A stretch of DNA of 64,000 nt from an uncultured Acetatifactor sp. (lineage in GTDB: Bacteria; Bacillota; Clostridia; Lachnospirales; Lachnospiraceae). Below, piece by piece: positions 17,097 through 26,289 of the stretch (position 1 is its first letter; each line of letters opens with the position of its first letter). The stretch is taken from NCBI GenBank assembly GCA_947594835.1, contig CANQEH010000003.1, positions 62,001 through 126,000 of the forward strand, written 5' to 3'. The position numbers and the translations under genes are program-made. Under the pieces are notes generated by a model. It was not told where the DNA came from and searched no databases. It worked only from the letters and a program-made list of their open reading frames with translations.

Positions 17097-17795
17097 TTAC
17101 TGCGAAAAATCCAGTGGTTTTTCAAAATTCTCCTGCCTTTTTACAAGATGGCCCTGATCCTTGAAAATATGGCCTGCAGGAAGGACGCCCCGCACACAGG
17201 AGACAGGGTAGACGCTTGTGCCCCGGCCGACGACGGTGCCGGGATTTAAGACGCTGTTGCAGCCGATCTCCGCCCGGTCCCCCAGCATGGCCCCCATCTT
17301 CTTTAAGCCGGTCTCTATGCTGACGCCGCAGCCCTTCACGGTGACCAGGGTTTTGTCGCTCTTTACGTTGGAGGTGATGGAGCCCGCCCCCATATGCGCC
17401 CCAAAGCCCAGCACACTGTCCCCCACATAGTTGTAATGGGGCACCTGTACCTTGTCAAAGAGCACCACGTTTTTTAATTCCGTGGAGTTTCCCACCACGG
17501 CCCCCTTCCCCACAATGGCGTTTCCCCGGATAAAAGCGCAGTGGCGGATCTGGGCCTCCTCGTCCACGATGAGCGGCCCGTTTAAGCAGGCGGTAGGAGC
17601 GATCTGGGCGCTTTTTGCCACCCAGATATGCTCTCCCCTCTCCTCAAACCCCAAATCCGGCAGCTTTTCCTCCAAAGCCAGGATAAAATCGTGTATCCTG
17701 GGCAGCACTTCCCAGGGGTATTCCACCCCCGCAAACAGGGGAGACGCGATGGTATGGCTTAAGTCAAACAGTTCTTCTACGGTGATACCGTTCAT
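17097..17795 (-). CDS. left-handed beta-helix (GlmU-like hexapeptide) protein
   Basis: A 232-residue protein with the hexapeptide-repeat pattern of left-handed beta-helix acyltransferases, for example IAPTACLNGPLIVDEEAQIRHCAFIRGNAIVG and later GDRAEIGCNSVLNPGTVVG. It resembles the C-terminal half of GlmU (UDP-GlcNAc pyrophosphorylase/acetyltransferase) but lacks the N-terminal nucleotidyltransferase domain, so pyrophosphorylase names given to such proteins are probably misleading. An acyl- or nucleotidyl-sugar-related role is likely and the substrate is unknown. Its ATG overlaps the topB stop by four bases (ATGA), so the pair is translationally coupled. Confidence 0.85.
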   Translation of the reverse strand: MNGITVEELFDLSHTIASPLFAGVEYPWEVLPRIHDFILALEEKLPDLGFEERGEHIWVAKSAQIAPTACLNGPLIVDEEAQIRHCAFIRGNAIVGKGAVVGNSTELKNVVLFDKVQVPHYNYVGDSVLGFGAHMGAGSITSNVKSDKTLVTVKGCGVSIETGLKKMGAMLGDRAEIGCNSVLNPGTVVGRGTSVYPVSCVRGVLPAGHIFKDQGHLVKRQENFEKPLDFSQ

Positions 17796-19846
17796 GGTTG
17801 TCCGCCTTTCTTATAATTTGCCGCTGCCGCCTGGAACTGCCGGTACAGCGCGCTTTCATTGTTTAAATGCTTCACATATTCCGTCCGCCTGCCCACAAAG
17901 CCCGCAAGCTTCTCCATATACTCCCCGGAGGTGATGCCGCCCTCCGCCACCAGGGTCAGCCCTTTTTCCCAGCTGGCCGTCAGCGCCGGATCCAGAAGGG
18001 GCCTGATGGAGCTTCCCACCACATCGTAGACCATCTCCCCCATCAAGGTCGGCGTCAGCACCTGGGTCTTTTTGTTGAGGGAAAGGTATTCGATGTTCAC
18101 CAGTTTTTTCAAAATCTCCGCCCGGGTGGCGCTGGTTCCGATGCCGCTTCCCTTGATCTGGGCCCGCAGCTCCTCGTCCTCGATAAACTGTCCCGCGTTC
18201 TCCATGGTGAGGATAATGCTGCCGGAAGTATAGCGCTTGGGCGGGGAGGTCTCCCCCTCCTTGATCTCATACCCGGCGGTCTCCAAAGGCGTCCCCGCCT
18301 TGAGGGCGGCCAGAAGTCCGCTCAGCGCCCCTTCGCTGATCTCGGTCTCCCCGCCTTCCTCCTTTTCCCGGTCAGTCTCCTCATTCTTCTCCTCCGGCCG
18401 GGCTTTTGACGTCCCGGCGTCCCGCTGGAAGGGCAGGCGGGCCACCGCCAGATACCCCTCTTGAAGCAGCACCTTGTAATTGGCAAAAAAGCGCTCCCCC
18501 TTCACCCGGATGGTCAGCGCCGATTTCTGATACACCGCCGGGGGATAAAAAATGCTCAAAAACCTGCGGACAATCGCCTCGTACACCTTCCCGGACAGCT
18601 CCGGCAGGCCCTTTAAGGCGGAAAGCCCCTGGCCCGTGGGGATGATGGCATAGTGATCCGTGATCTGCTTGTCGTTTACATAGCGGGTGCGGGCCAAATT
18701 TTTGTAGCTTCCATTTTCCAGAATCTGCGCCGCAAAGGAGGAAACCGGCCCGTACCCCCGGAGGCCGCCGATGTTCTTTGCAATCTCCTTTGCCACCGCC
18801 CCGGACAGCACTCTGGCGTCTGTCCTGGGATACGTCACAAGTTTTCTCTCATACAGCTCCTGCACCACCCGCAGGGTCTCGTCCGGGCTGATCTTAAAGA
18901 GCTTGGAGCAATGGTTCTGCAGCTCCGCCAGATTGTACAAAAGGGGAGGATTTTTGCTCTCCTTTTTGCGCTCGATGCGCTCTGCACAGGCCGTTTCCCG
19001 GGGTTCGGCCTCCAGGTCTGCAATGAGCGCCTCCGCGCTCTGCCTTTCCACAAAACCGTTCTCCTTATACAGCTTTGGAGACTGGTAAAAGCGGGATCCC
19101 TCCGCCGCCCTCCACTCCCCCGTGAGGGTGGTTCCCTCCAGGGAAAAGCTGCCAAGCACCCTGTAAAACGGCGTCTTTACAAAGGAGCGGATCTCCCTTT
19201 CCCGGTTCACCACGATGCCCAGCACGCAGGTCATCACCCGGCCCACGGAAATCACTGCCTTATCCCGCTTTAAGTATTCCTTCACCGCCCTGCCGTACTT
19301 TAAGGTCAGCACCCGGGAAAAATTGATGCCCATCAGATAATCTTCCTTGGCCCGCAGATAGGCGGCGGCGCTCAAGTTGTCGTAGACGGAGAGGTCTTTT
19401 GCCTCCCGGATGCCCCGCAGGATCTCCTCTTCTGTCTGGGAATCGATCCAGACCCTTCTCCTTTCCTTTCCCGTGACGCCGGACATCTGCTCCACCAGCC
19501 GGTAGATGTACTCTCCCTCCCGCCCGGAGTCGGTGCAGACGTAGATCACGGTCACGTCGGGCCGCTTCATCAGGGAACTCACTACAGTATATTGCTTTCG
19601 TGAACTGTCGATGACCTCATATCGGAATTCCTGGGGCAGGAAAGGGATGGTGTCAAAGCTCCATCTCTTGTACTTCCCGTCGTAGGCCTCCGGGTAGCTC
19701 ATGGTCACAAGATGCCCCACGCACCAGGTGACAATGGCGTTTTCCGATTCCAGATAACCGTCGCGGGAGGCGGTGTTGATTTTCAGGGCCTGGGCAAACT
19801 CCCTTGCCACGCTGGGTTTTTCCGCGATGAACAAACTCTTTCCCAC
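17792..19846 (-). CDS. topB: DNA topoisomerase III (type IA)
   Basis: Relaxes and decatenates DNA by single-strand passage. The TOPRIM domain opens with LFIAEKPSVAREFAQAL and holds the acidic motif CTDSGREGEYIYR. The active-site tyrosine is in RKLVTYPRTDARVL at about residue 345. The 684 residues match the plasmid/chromosomal TopB of Firmicutes, with no zinc-finger tail. A GTG start at 19846 (VGKSLFIAEK) is chosen: GGAGGAG is six bases upstream, while the track TTG overlaps it. Acidic, Glu-rich DNA-binding insert (EEKNEETDREKEEGGETE) at about 505-520. A hairpin sits just upstream. Confidence 0.95.
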   Translation of the reverse strand: MGKSLFIAEKPSVAREFAQALKINTASRDGYLESENAIVTWCVGHLVTMSYPEAYDGKYKRWSFDTIPFLPQEFRYEVIDSSRKQYTVVSSLMKRPDVTVIYVCTDSGREGEYIYRLVEQMSGVTGKERRRVWIDSQTEEEILRGIREAKDLSVYDNLSAAAYLRAKEDYLMGINFSRVLTLKYGRAVKEYLKRDKAVISVGRVMTCVLGIVVNREREIRSFVKTPFYRVLGSFSLEGTTLTGEWRAAEGSRFYQSPKLYKENGFVERQSAEALIADLEAEPRETACAERIERKKESKNPPLLYNLAELQNHCSKLFKISPDETLRVVQELYERKLVTYPRTDARVLSGAVAKEIAKNIGGLRGYGPVSSFAAQILENGSYKNLARTRYVNDKQITDHYAIIPTGQGLSALKGLPELSGKVYEAIVRRFLSIFYPPAVYQKSALTIRVKGERFFANYKVLLQEGYLAVARLPFQRDAGTSKARPEEKNEETDREKEEGGETEISEGALSGLLAALKAGTPLETAGYEIKEGETSPPKRYTSGSIILTMENAGQFIEDEELRAQIKGSGIGTSATRAEILKKLVNIEYLSLNKKTQVLTPTLMGEMVYDVVGSSIRPLLDPALTASWEKGLTLVAEGGITSGEYMEKLAGFVGRRTEYVKHLNNESALYRQFQAAAANYKKGGQP

Positions 19847-19867
19847 TTGGCTCTCCTCCAAAAGGAA

Positions 19868-19888
19868 GGCAGCCTAGGAGAGGCTGCC
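19868..19888 (-). terminator. hairpin between the GGDEF/EAL gene and topB
   Basis: The stem GGCAGCCT / AGGCTGCC with a CTCCT loop overlaps the stop of the upstream gene and is followed by TTCCTTTT on the minus strand. It probably lowers readthrough into topB. Confidence 0.65.
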
Positions 19889-21601
19889 CTCAAATACTTT
19901 TTCCAGTTCGTCGGCGGGAAGCGGCTTCCCGAAAAGATAGCCCTGTATCACGTCACAGCCGATGGCGTGCAGATACTGGTACTGCTGTTCCTTCTCCACT
20001 CCCTCCGCCACAGATTCATACCCCAGGGCCTTCACCATGTGCAGGATGGATTCCAGGATCACCCGGGTCGCCGTATCCGTCAGCACGGTATCCACAAAGG
20101 ATTTGTCGATCTTTAAGGTGTCGATGGGCAGCTTCATCAGATAGGACAGGGAGGAAAAGCCCGTGCCGAAATCGTCCAGGGAGATGCGCACGCCCTGCGC
20201 CCGCAGAAGCTTTAACCGCTCGGACACGGCGGTGAAATCATCGATCAAAACGCTCTCCGTGATCTCCAGCTCGATCTCGCTGGGGCGCACCTGATACTTG
20301 TCCAGCACGCCCATGAGAAACTCTACAAAGTCCTCCCGCTTGTACTGCAGGGCGGAAATGTTGATGGACATGACGAAGGGGAAGCCGAACTGCCTGCGCC
20401 AGAGGGCGTACTGGCGCACGCTCTCCTCCACCACCCATTTCCCGATGGGCACGATGGCGCCGTTTTTCTCTGCCACCGGGATAAAGGTGCCAGGGCTTAC
20501 CATATCCCCTTCCTTGCTGCGCCAGCGGATGAGGGCTTCCACCCCCCGCAGCCGCCTGTTCCCCGCATAGTACTGTGGCTGATAATACATGACAAAGTCC
20601 TTTTGGGCCACCGCCCGCTTCAGCTTGTCCTCCAGATCCACGGAATTCATGAAATCGCTCAGGATGGGCGCGTCAAAGTACTGGATCGCGTTCCGGCCCG
20701 ATGCCTTCACCCGGAACACCACCAGCTCCGCATAGTTGATCAGCTCTAACGCCGTGCGGGCCGCTTCGGGGTACTCCGCCACGCCGACGCTGACCGTGAT
20801 GTTCACTTCCTGGCCGTTGCTGAGCCGGAAGGGAGCCCTGATCCTCTCCAGAATTTTCTTGTAGAGATACTCCGGCGTCCTGTTCCCGCCGGGGTCGTAG
20901 ATGGCAATGCTGTATACGTCGCTGTGCAGATGGCAGGCGATCACCTTCTCCGTACAAAGCCCCTTTAAGAACATACCGAACTGCTGTACCAGCTCATCCC
21001 CCATGATGATGCCCAGCCTGTCGTTGATCTTGTTGAACTCATCAATGTCGATGTTCATCACGCTGACAACCGTGTTCGCCGTCTCGGAGGCGTCCCGGAT
21101 GTACTCGCTGAGCAGGCGCACATAACAGTTGCGGTTGTACAGCCCGGTCAAACTGTCGTAATAGGCCATGTAGAGCAGTTCCTCGCTCTGATAGCGGTGC
21201 TTCGTCACATTGGCGATATGCACCACCTTTTCCGTGGGCTTTCCGTCCTCGCCGCAAAAAACCTGCACCTCAAAGGAAAGCCAGATGCGGCGCTCCTTCA
21301 GCAGGCACTCCACAGAGGCCGCCTTCTCCTCCCTCCGCTCCGGGTAAAGCGTCTCTAAGAGTTTTTCCCTGCCGGATTCGTCCACTGCCTCCAGAATCCG
21401 CTCCAGATCGGCGTTCTCGCGCACGTCAAAGTCGAAAAACTCCCGCCAGTTTCCGATCGTAGTAATCCGGTTCTGCTCCATGGAAAAGTAGAGGAAGGCC
21501 CCAGGGGCTGCCTCGCAGACCATGCGGTACATCCTCTCCTTTTCCGTCAGCTTCTGGTTCATCGCTTTCAACAAGTCCAATTGATAGTGCAGTTCACTCA
21601 T
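19874..21601 (-). CDS. EAL-domain c-di-GMP phosphodiesterase with degenerate GGDEF domain
   Basis: A 575-residue cytoplasmic signalling protein. A PAS-like domain (about 20-140) is followed by a GGDEF-fold domain (about 145-305) and an EAL domain (about 315-570). The GGDEF site reads LHSDVYS, so the cyclase is almost certainly inactive and may only bind GTP or act as a switch. The EAL domain keeps VEALIRW, ELEITESVL, DDFGTGFSSLSYL, KIDKSFV and the terminal EGVE, so c-di-GMP hydrolysis is likely. The ATG at 21601 follows AGAGGG. It lies between asd and topB, 33 bases after asd, probably cotranscribed. Confidence 0.93.
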   Translation of the reverse strand: MSELHYQLDLLKAMNQKLTEKERMYRMVCEAAPGAFLYFSMEQNRITTIGNWREFFDFDVRENADLERILEAVDESGREKLLETLYPERREEKAASVECLLKERRIWLSFEVQVFCGEDGKPTEKVVHIANVTKHRYQSEELLYMAYYDSLTGLYNRNCYVRLLSEYIRDASETANTVVSVMNIDIDEFNKINDRLGIIMGDELVQQFGMFLKGLCTEKVIACHLHSDVYSIAIYDPGGNRTPEYLYKKILERIRAPFRLSNGQEVNITVSVGVAEYPEAARTALELINYAELVVFRVKASGRNAIQYFDAPILSDFMNSVDLEDKLKRAVAQKDFVMYYQPQYYAGNRRLRGVEALIRWRSKEGDMVSPGTFIPVAEKNGAIVPIGKWVVEESVRQYALWRRQFGFPFVMSINISALQYKREDFVEFLMGVLDKYQVRPSEIELEITESVLIDDFTAVSERLKLLRAQGVRISLDDFGTGFSSLSYLMKLPIDTLKIDKSFVDTVLTDTATRVILESILHMVKALGYESVAEGVEKEQQYQYLHAIGCDVIQGYLFGKPLPADELEKVFEGSLS

Positions 21602-21634
21602 CTATAGCGCCCTCTGTGTTTTGTCTGGTGCCGC

Positions 21635-22720
21635 CTATCTCCTCGTGATATACCCCTGGGCCTTCAACAGCTCCGCACACAAAATCGCGCCGCCCGCAGC
21701 GCCTCTCACCGTGTTGTGCGACAGGCCTACAAACTTGTAATCGAACAGCACATCCTCCCTCAGACGGCCAACGCTTATGCCCATGCCATTCTCATAGTCC
21801 ACATCCAGCGCGATCTGGGGGCGGTTATCCTCCTCCAGATAGCGGATGAACTGTCTGGGCGCGCTGGGCAGCCCCAGCCTCTGGGGCTCTCCGCAGAAGC
21901 TGTTTAACTTCTCGATGAGCTGTTCCCTTGCGGGCTTTTGACGGAATTTCACAAACACTGCGGCCGTGTGTCCGTTCAGCACAGGGACGCGGATGCACTG
22001 GCAGGTGATGACCGGCCCCTTGGCGGGCACGATCTGGCCGTCCTCGATATGGCCCCAGATGCGCAGGGGCTCTTTTTCACTCTTTTCCTCCTCCCCGGCG
22101 ATGTAGGGGATAATGTTTCCCACCATCTCCGGCCAGTCCTGAAAGGTCTTGCCCGCGCCGGAAATGGCCTGGTAAGTCGTCGCAACCACTTCCGTAGGCT
22201 CAAACTCCTTCCAGGCGGTGAGCACGGGGGCATAGCTCTGGATGGAGCAGTTGGGCTTTACCGCCACGAACCCTCTCTGCGTCCCCAGGCGCTTTCTCTG
22301 GAAGTCGATGACTCTCATGTGCTCCGGGTTGATCTCCGGCACCACCATCGGCACGTCCGGCGTCCATCTGTGGGCGCTGTTGTTGGAGACCACAGGCGTT
22401 TCCGCCCGGGCATAGTCCTCCTCGATCTTCTTGATCTCCTCCTTGGTCATGTCCACTGCGCTGAACACGAAATCCACCTGGGAGGCCACCGCCTCCACCT
22501 CGTTGACATTCATGATCTCCAGCTTTTTGACCGCCTCCGGCATGGGGGTGTCCATCTTCCAGCGGCCCTCTACGGCCTCCTCATAGGTCTTTCCCGCAGA
22601 CCTGGGACTTGCGGCGATGGTCGTCACCTCAAACCAGAGATGATCCTGCAGCAGGGCGATGAACCTCTGCCCTACCATTCCCGTGCCGCCCAAAATGCCT
22701 ACTCTCAACTTTTCGCTCAT
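21635..22720 (-). CDS. asd: aspartate-semialdehyde dehydrogenase
   Basis: Reduces aspartyl phosphate to aspartate semialdehyde, the branch point to lysine, threonine, methionine and diaminopimelate. The NADP loop GILGGTGMVGQRF, the catalytic cysteine in KPNCSIQSY and the acid-base histidine in RVPVLNGH are all present. About 361 residues, closest to the archaeal/Gram-positive type with EINPEHM. Start at 22720 (MSEKLRVG) because GGAGAG precedes it and the ATG overlaps the argH stop as ATGA, which implies translational coupling. Downstream is the EAL protein. Confidence 0.96.
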   Translation of the reverse strand: MSEKLRVGILGGTGMVGQRFIALLQDHLWFEVTTIAASPRSAGKTYEEAVEGRWKMDTPMPEAVKKLEIMNVNEVEAVASQVDFVFSAVDMTKEEIKKIEEDYARAETPVVSNNSAHRWTPDVPMVVPEINPEHMRVIDFQRKRLGTQRGFVAVKPNCSIQSYAPVLTAWKEFEPTEVVATTYQAISGAGKTFQDWPEMVGNIIPYIAGEEEKSEKEPLRIWGHIEDGQIVPAKGPVITCQCIRVPVLNGHTAAVFVKFRQKPAREQLIEKLNSFCGEPQRLGLPSAPRQFIRYLEEDNRPQIALDVDYENGMGISVGRLREDVLFDYKFVGLSHNTVRGAAGGAILCAELLKAQGYITRR

Positions 22721-24153
22721 TTTTCTCTCCATTCCGCCGCCTGAAGCAGCCCCGTCCAATGAAATGTTTCCCCCCTGTTTTCCTCCAGCCGCTTTCTGCA
22801 GCTTTCCAGCACTTTTTCCATGGCCTCCGGCCCCGGTGCGCCCACCGTCAGCCGCCGCTCCACGCAGGCCTTTAAGGACACCGCCTCGAAGATATCTTCC
22901 TCAAACCGATCGCTGATGCGCTGTAACTCCTCCAGCGAAAGCTGTTCGATGGAAATCTCTTTTTCCATGCAGTACAGCACCAGTCTGCCGATGATGCTGT
23001 GGGCGTCCCGGAAAGGAACTCCCTTTCCCACCAAATAATCCGCCGCGTCCGTGGCGTTGGTAAACCCTTTCATGGCGCTCTTTTCCATCCGATCCGTCCG
23101 AAACCGCATCGTCCCTATCATCCCGGTAAAGAGCCGCAGACAGTCCGCCGCCGTATCCATGGCGTCAAAGGCCATCTCTTTGTCTTCCTGCATATCTTTA
23201 TTGTATGCCAGGGGAAGCCCCTTCATGGTGGTCAGAAGCCCCATCAGGGCGCCGTAGACCCGCCCGGTCTTGCCCCGCACCAGTTCCGCGATATCGGGGT
23301 TTTTTTTCTGGGGCATGATGCTGCTCCCGGTAGAATAGGCGTCGTCTAACTCTACAAACTGATATTCGTTGGAATTCCAGAGGATGATCTCCTCCGAAAA
23401 ACGGCTTAAGTGCATCATCACCGTGGCAAGCGCCGCCAGAAATTCGATCAGGTAATCCCGGTCTGAGACGGAGTCCATGCTGTTTAAGGTAGGCCCTGCA
23501 AAGCCTAAAAGCTCCGCCACATAGTCCCTGTCCAGAGGATAGGTGGTGCCCGCCAGCGCCCCTGCTCCCAGGGGGCAGTAATTCATCCTGCGGTAGATAT
23601 CCCCCATTCGCTGCCTGTCCCGTTCAAACATTTCAAAATAAGCGCCGTAGTGATGGGCCAGCGTGGTGGGCTGGGCCTTCTGCAGATGGGTAAAGCCCGG
23701 CATATAGGTGTAGAGGTTCTCCTCCATGGTATGTAAAATGACCTCTAAAAGCTCCTCCAGAAGCCTTGCGGTCTCCTCCACCCTGCCCCGCACATAAAGC
23801 CGCATATCCAGAGCCACCTGGTCGTTGCGGCTCCTGCCCGTGTGGAGCTTCTTGCCCGCCTGGCCGATGCGCTCTGTCAGCTGCGCCTCTACAAAGCTGT
23901 GGATATCCTCCTGGGTCTCATCCACCTCCAAAGCGCCGCTCTCCACATCCCTTGCAATGCCCTTTAAGCCCTCTAAAATCTGATCCCGCTCCTCCTGCGA
24001 GAGAATCCCCTGCTTTGCCAGCATCCTGACATGGGCCATACTGCCCTCTACATCCTGCCAGAACAGGCGCTTGTCAAATCCAATGGACGCATTGAACGCA
24101 AAGACCGCCTGATCCGTCTCTTTTGTAAAGCGTCCTCCCCACAACTGTGCCAT
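22717..24153 (-). CDS. argH: argininosuccinate lyase
   Basis: Last step of arginine synthesis: argininosuccinate to arginine and fumarate. The fumarase/aspartase superfamily signature GSSIMPQKKNPD is present, along with HTGRSRNDQ and GFTHLQKAQPTT. The 478 residues are slightly longer than the usual 460. The ATG at 24153 follows AGGAGAG. No argG is in the window. It is translationally coupled to asd. Confidence 0.97.
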   Translation of the reverse strand: MAQLWGGRFTKETDQAVFAFNASIGFDKRLFWQDVEGSMAHVRMLAKQGILSQEERDQILEGLKGIARDVESGALEVDETQEDIHSFVEAQLTERIGQAGKKLHTGRSRNDQVALDMRLYVRGRVEETARLLEELLEVILHTMEENLYTYMPGFTHLQKAQPTTLAHHYGAYFEMFERDRQRMGDIYRRMNYCPLGAGALAGTTYPLDRDYVAELLGFAGPTLNSMDSVSDRDYLIEFLAALATVMMHLSRFSEEIILWNSNEYQFVELDDAYSTGSSIMPQKKNPDIAELVRGKTGRVYGALMGLLTTMKGLPLAYNKDMQEDKEMAFDAMDTAADCLRLFTGMIGTMRFRTDRMEKSAMKGFTNATDAADYLVGKGVPFRDAHSIIGRLVLYCMEKEISIEQLSLEELQRISDRFEEDIFEAVSLKACVERRLTVGAPGPEAMEKVLESCRKRLEENRGETFHWTGLLQAAEWREK

Positions 24154-24226
24154 GGCATCTCTCCTGTCCGCCCCGCATCAAATCGGTCGCATTGAAATAA
24201 AACCCGGCCCTCCCAAGAATAAAGTT

Positions 24227-24255
24227 ATGTTACCATAAAAGACAGAATCATGCAA
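24227..24255 (-). promoter_or_regulatory. argH promoter
   Basis: On the minus strand TTGCAT (24250-24255) and TAACAT (24227-24232) are 17 bases apart, about 70 bases upstream of the ATG. Confidence 0.6.
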
Positions 24256-24312
24256 GAACTCCTTTTTCTCTCCCGTCATACATTAAGAGAAAGCAAATCG
24301 AGAGGAAAACCA

Positions 24313-25083
24313 ATGCCTACCATTCTGGAACTAAAAAACATCGGTTACTCCTACCACAGCCTCCACGGGGAGACCCAGGCGCTGCGGGACATCTCCTTTG
24401 GCATCGAGGAAGGGGAATTTGTGGCCATTGTCGGGCCCAGCGGCTGCGGCAAGTCCACGCTCCTCTCTATCATTGCAGGACTCCTGGCGCCGGAGCAGGG
24501 CACCATCCTGGCAAACAACCCGGACGGCTCCCTGCGCTACCCCAGGATTGGCTATATGCTCCAGCGGGATCATCTGTTTGAATGGCGCAGCGTCTACCGC
24601 AATGTAACGCTTGGCCTGGAAATCCAGAACAAAAAGACGCCAGAGCGCCTGGCACAGGTCGACCGGCTCCTGCAGGAATACGGCCTGGCCTCTTTCAAAG
24701 ACAAGCGGCCCAGCGAACTGTCCGGCGGCATGAAGCAGCGGGCGGCCCTGATCCGTACCCTGGCGCTGGAACCCCAGCTCCTGCTTTTGGATGAGCCCTT
24801 CAGCGCCCTGGACTACCAGACCAGACTCATGGTGTCCGCGGACATCTGCCGTCTCATCCGCCAGGCGGGAAAAACCATGGTCATCATCACCCACGATCTG
24901 GCGGAGGCCGTCAGCCTGGCCGACCGGGTCATCGTCCTCTCCGGCCGTCCCGCCGTGGTAAAGGCCCAGATTCCCATCCGGCTGACCCTGGAGGACAACT
25001 CGGCCCTGGCCGCCAGGAACGCGCCGGAATTTCCGTTTTATTTCAACAAACTGTGGGAGGAAATGACAAATGAAACCGCATAA
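24313..25083 (+). CDS. ABC transporter ATP-binding protein, nitrate/sulfonate/HMP type
   Basis: A 256-residue ATPase of the SsuB/TauB/ThiZ class. Walker A is GPSGCGKST, the signature is LSGGMKQR, Walker B is LLLLDEPFSALD and the H-loop is IITHDLAEAV. Start at 24313 (MPTILELKN), supported by AGAGGAAAA; the track start lacks a site. It overlaps the permease gene by 14 bases. The substrate-binding protein usually encoded beside it is absent, so the substrate cannot be assigned. Confidence 0.9.
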   Translation: MPTILELKNIGYSYHSLHGETQALRDISFGIEEGEFVAIVGPSGCGKSTLLSIIAGLLAPEQGTILANNPDGSLRYPRIGYMLQRDHLFEWRSVYRNVTLGLEIQNKKTPERLAQVDRLLQEYGLASFKDKRPSELSGGMKQRAALIRTLALEPQLLLLDEPFSALDYQTRLMVSADICRLIRQAGKTMVIITHDLAEAVSLADRVIVLSGRPAVVKAQIPIRLTLEDNSALAARNAPEFPFYFNKLWEEMTNETA

Positions 25084-25885
25084 AAAACAGGAATTGACAA
25101 AACAGGAGGCCTTTGTGCGCCAGCACAGGCGTCTCCACCACCAGATTGCCGCCTGGCGCACCGTATTGTTCCTATTGTTTCTGACGCTCTGGGAGGCGAG
25201 CGCTTCCCTGGGGTGGATCGACAGCTTTTTCTTTTCCAGCCCCAGCCGGGTCTTTTTCTGCTTTCTGGACCAGCTGCGGCACAATTCCATGCTGACCCAT
25301 ATCGGCATCACCCTGTTTGAGACCATCGCCAGCTTTTTTCTGGTGCTTGTTTCCAGCCTTGCCCTTTCCACCCTCTTGTGGTATTTCCCAAAATTTTCCC
25401 GCGTGCTGGAACCTTACCTGGTGGTGCTCAACAGCCTGCCAAAGTCCGCCCTTGCCCCCCTGTTTATCGTCTGGCTGGGCACCGGCCCTGTCACCATCAT
25501 CGTTGCCGGGATCTCCGTGGCGGTCTTTGGCTCCATCATCAGCCTCCACACCGGCTTCCAGCAGTCGGATGAGGAGAAGATCACCCTCATCTACACCCTG
25601 GGAGGCACCAGACGGGACGCTTTCTTTCAGGTGGTGCTGCCCGGCTCCATCCCCATCCTGCTCTCCACCTCCAAGGTGAACATCGGGCTGGCGCTGGTGG
25701 GGGTCATCATCGGGGAATTTCTGGCGGCCAGACAGGGGCTGGGCTACCTGATCATCTACGGCTCCCAGGTGTTCCGCCTGGACATGGTGATCACCAGCAT
25801 CATTGTCCTGTGCCTCATCGCCCTGCTGTTTTACCGCTCCATCCAGGCCATAGAGCACCAGATCAGGAAGCGCTTTTCATTCTGA
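25070..25885 (+). CDS. ABC transporter permease, nitrate/sulfonate/HMP type
   Basis: A 271-residue inner-membrane permease with about six helices. The cytoplasmic EAA-like loop reads TLGGTRRDAFFQVVLPGSIPILL, characteristic of the SsuC/TauC/ThiX class. A long basic N-terminus (HRRLHHQ) precedes the first helix. It is encoded in a 14-base overlap with its ATPase and is followed by a strong terminator, so the operon has two genes only. Confidence 0.9.
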   Translation: MKPHKKQELTKQEAFVRQHRRLHHQIAAWRTVLFLLFLTLWEASASLGWIDSFFFSSPSRVFFCFLDQLRHNSMLTHIGITLFETIASFFLVLVSSLALSTLLWYFPKFSRVLEPYLVVLNSLPKSALAPLFIVWLGTGPVTIIVAGISVAVFGSIISLHTGFQQSDEEKITLIYTLGGTRRDAFFQVVLPGSIPILLSTSKVNIGLALVGVIIGEFLAARQGLGYLIIYGSQVFRLDMVITSIIVLCLIALLFYRSIQAIEHQIRKRFSF

Positions 25886-25890
25886 GAAAC

Positions 25891-25933
25891 AAAAAAGTTT
25901 TGGGACAGCACACAGGCTGTTCCAAAACTTTTT
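25891..25933 (+). terminator. terminator of the two-gene ABC operon
   Basis: The stem AAAAAGTTTTGGGACAGC / GCTGTTCCAAAACTTTTT around ACACAG. It is bidirectional in form and also lies just past the 3' end of tRNA-Thr. Confidence 0.85.
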
Positions 25934-25944
25934 CAGAGAGGAGA

Positions 25945-26017
25945 AGCTGAAAATGGGACTTGAACCCACGACCCCTTCATTACGAGTGAAGTGCTCTACC
26001 AACTGAGCTATTTCAGC
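25945..26017 (-). tRNA. tRNA-Thr (anticodon CGT)
   Basis: The minus strand folds as a full cloverleaf. The acceptor stem is GCTGAAA / TTTCAGC, the D arm contains GCTCAGTTGGTAGAGC, the anticodon arm is CTTCA-CTCGTAA-TGAAG, and the T arm is GTGGGTTCAAGTCCCAT. The anticodon CGT reads the threonine codon ACG. CCA is not encoded. No integrase or repeat of the 3' end is seen nearby. Confidence 0.95.
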
Positions 26018-26194
26018 ATCTTTGCTGCACCCTCAAAGCGCAACAAAGTTATTATAGCAGTTCCCGTTTCTTTTTTCAACTATTATTTTTCCGCCGGGTA
26101 TTATTCTTTTTCACATTTTTATTCTATTGGTAATTGTCAGAACAAAACTTCTATGATAAAATACCGTTCAAGGACTTTTGTAAGTAGCCCTACA

Positions 26195-26283
26195 TAGAAA
26201 AACCACCCTAAACTTTGGCAGGTTGCAGGGTGGATTTTCTACTTTGTTAATCGGTCAACCCACCTTGTGGGCGGTTGTTCCTT
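26195..26283 (-). ncRNA. candidate small RNA with its own promoter and terminator
   Basis: From a strong minus-strand promoter (26290-26317) a transcript of about 89 bases would end at a perfect-looking terminator: TAGAAAA-CCACCCT / AGGGTGG-TTTTCTA with T-rich tail (26195-26241). Inside it is AACCGCCCACAAGGTGGGTT, which can form a second hairpin. No credible ORF fits. It lies between the nucleoside permease and tRNA-Thr. Confidence 0.5.
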
Positions 26284-26289
26284 TCTTTT

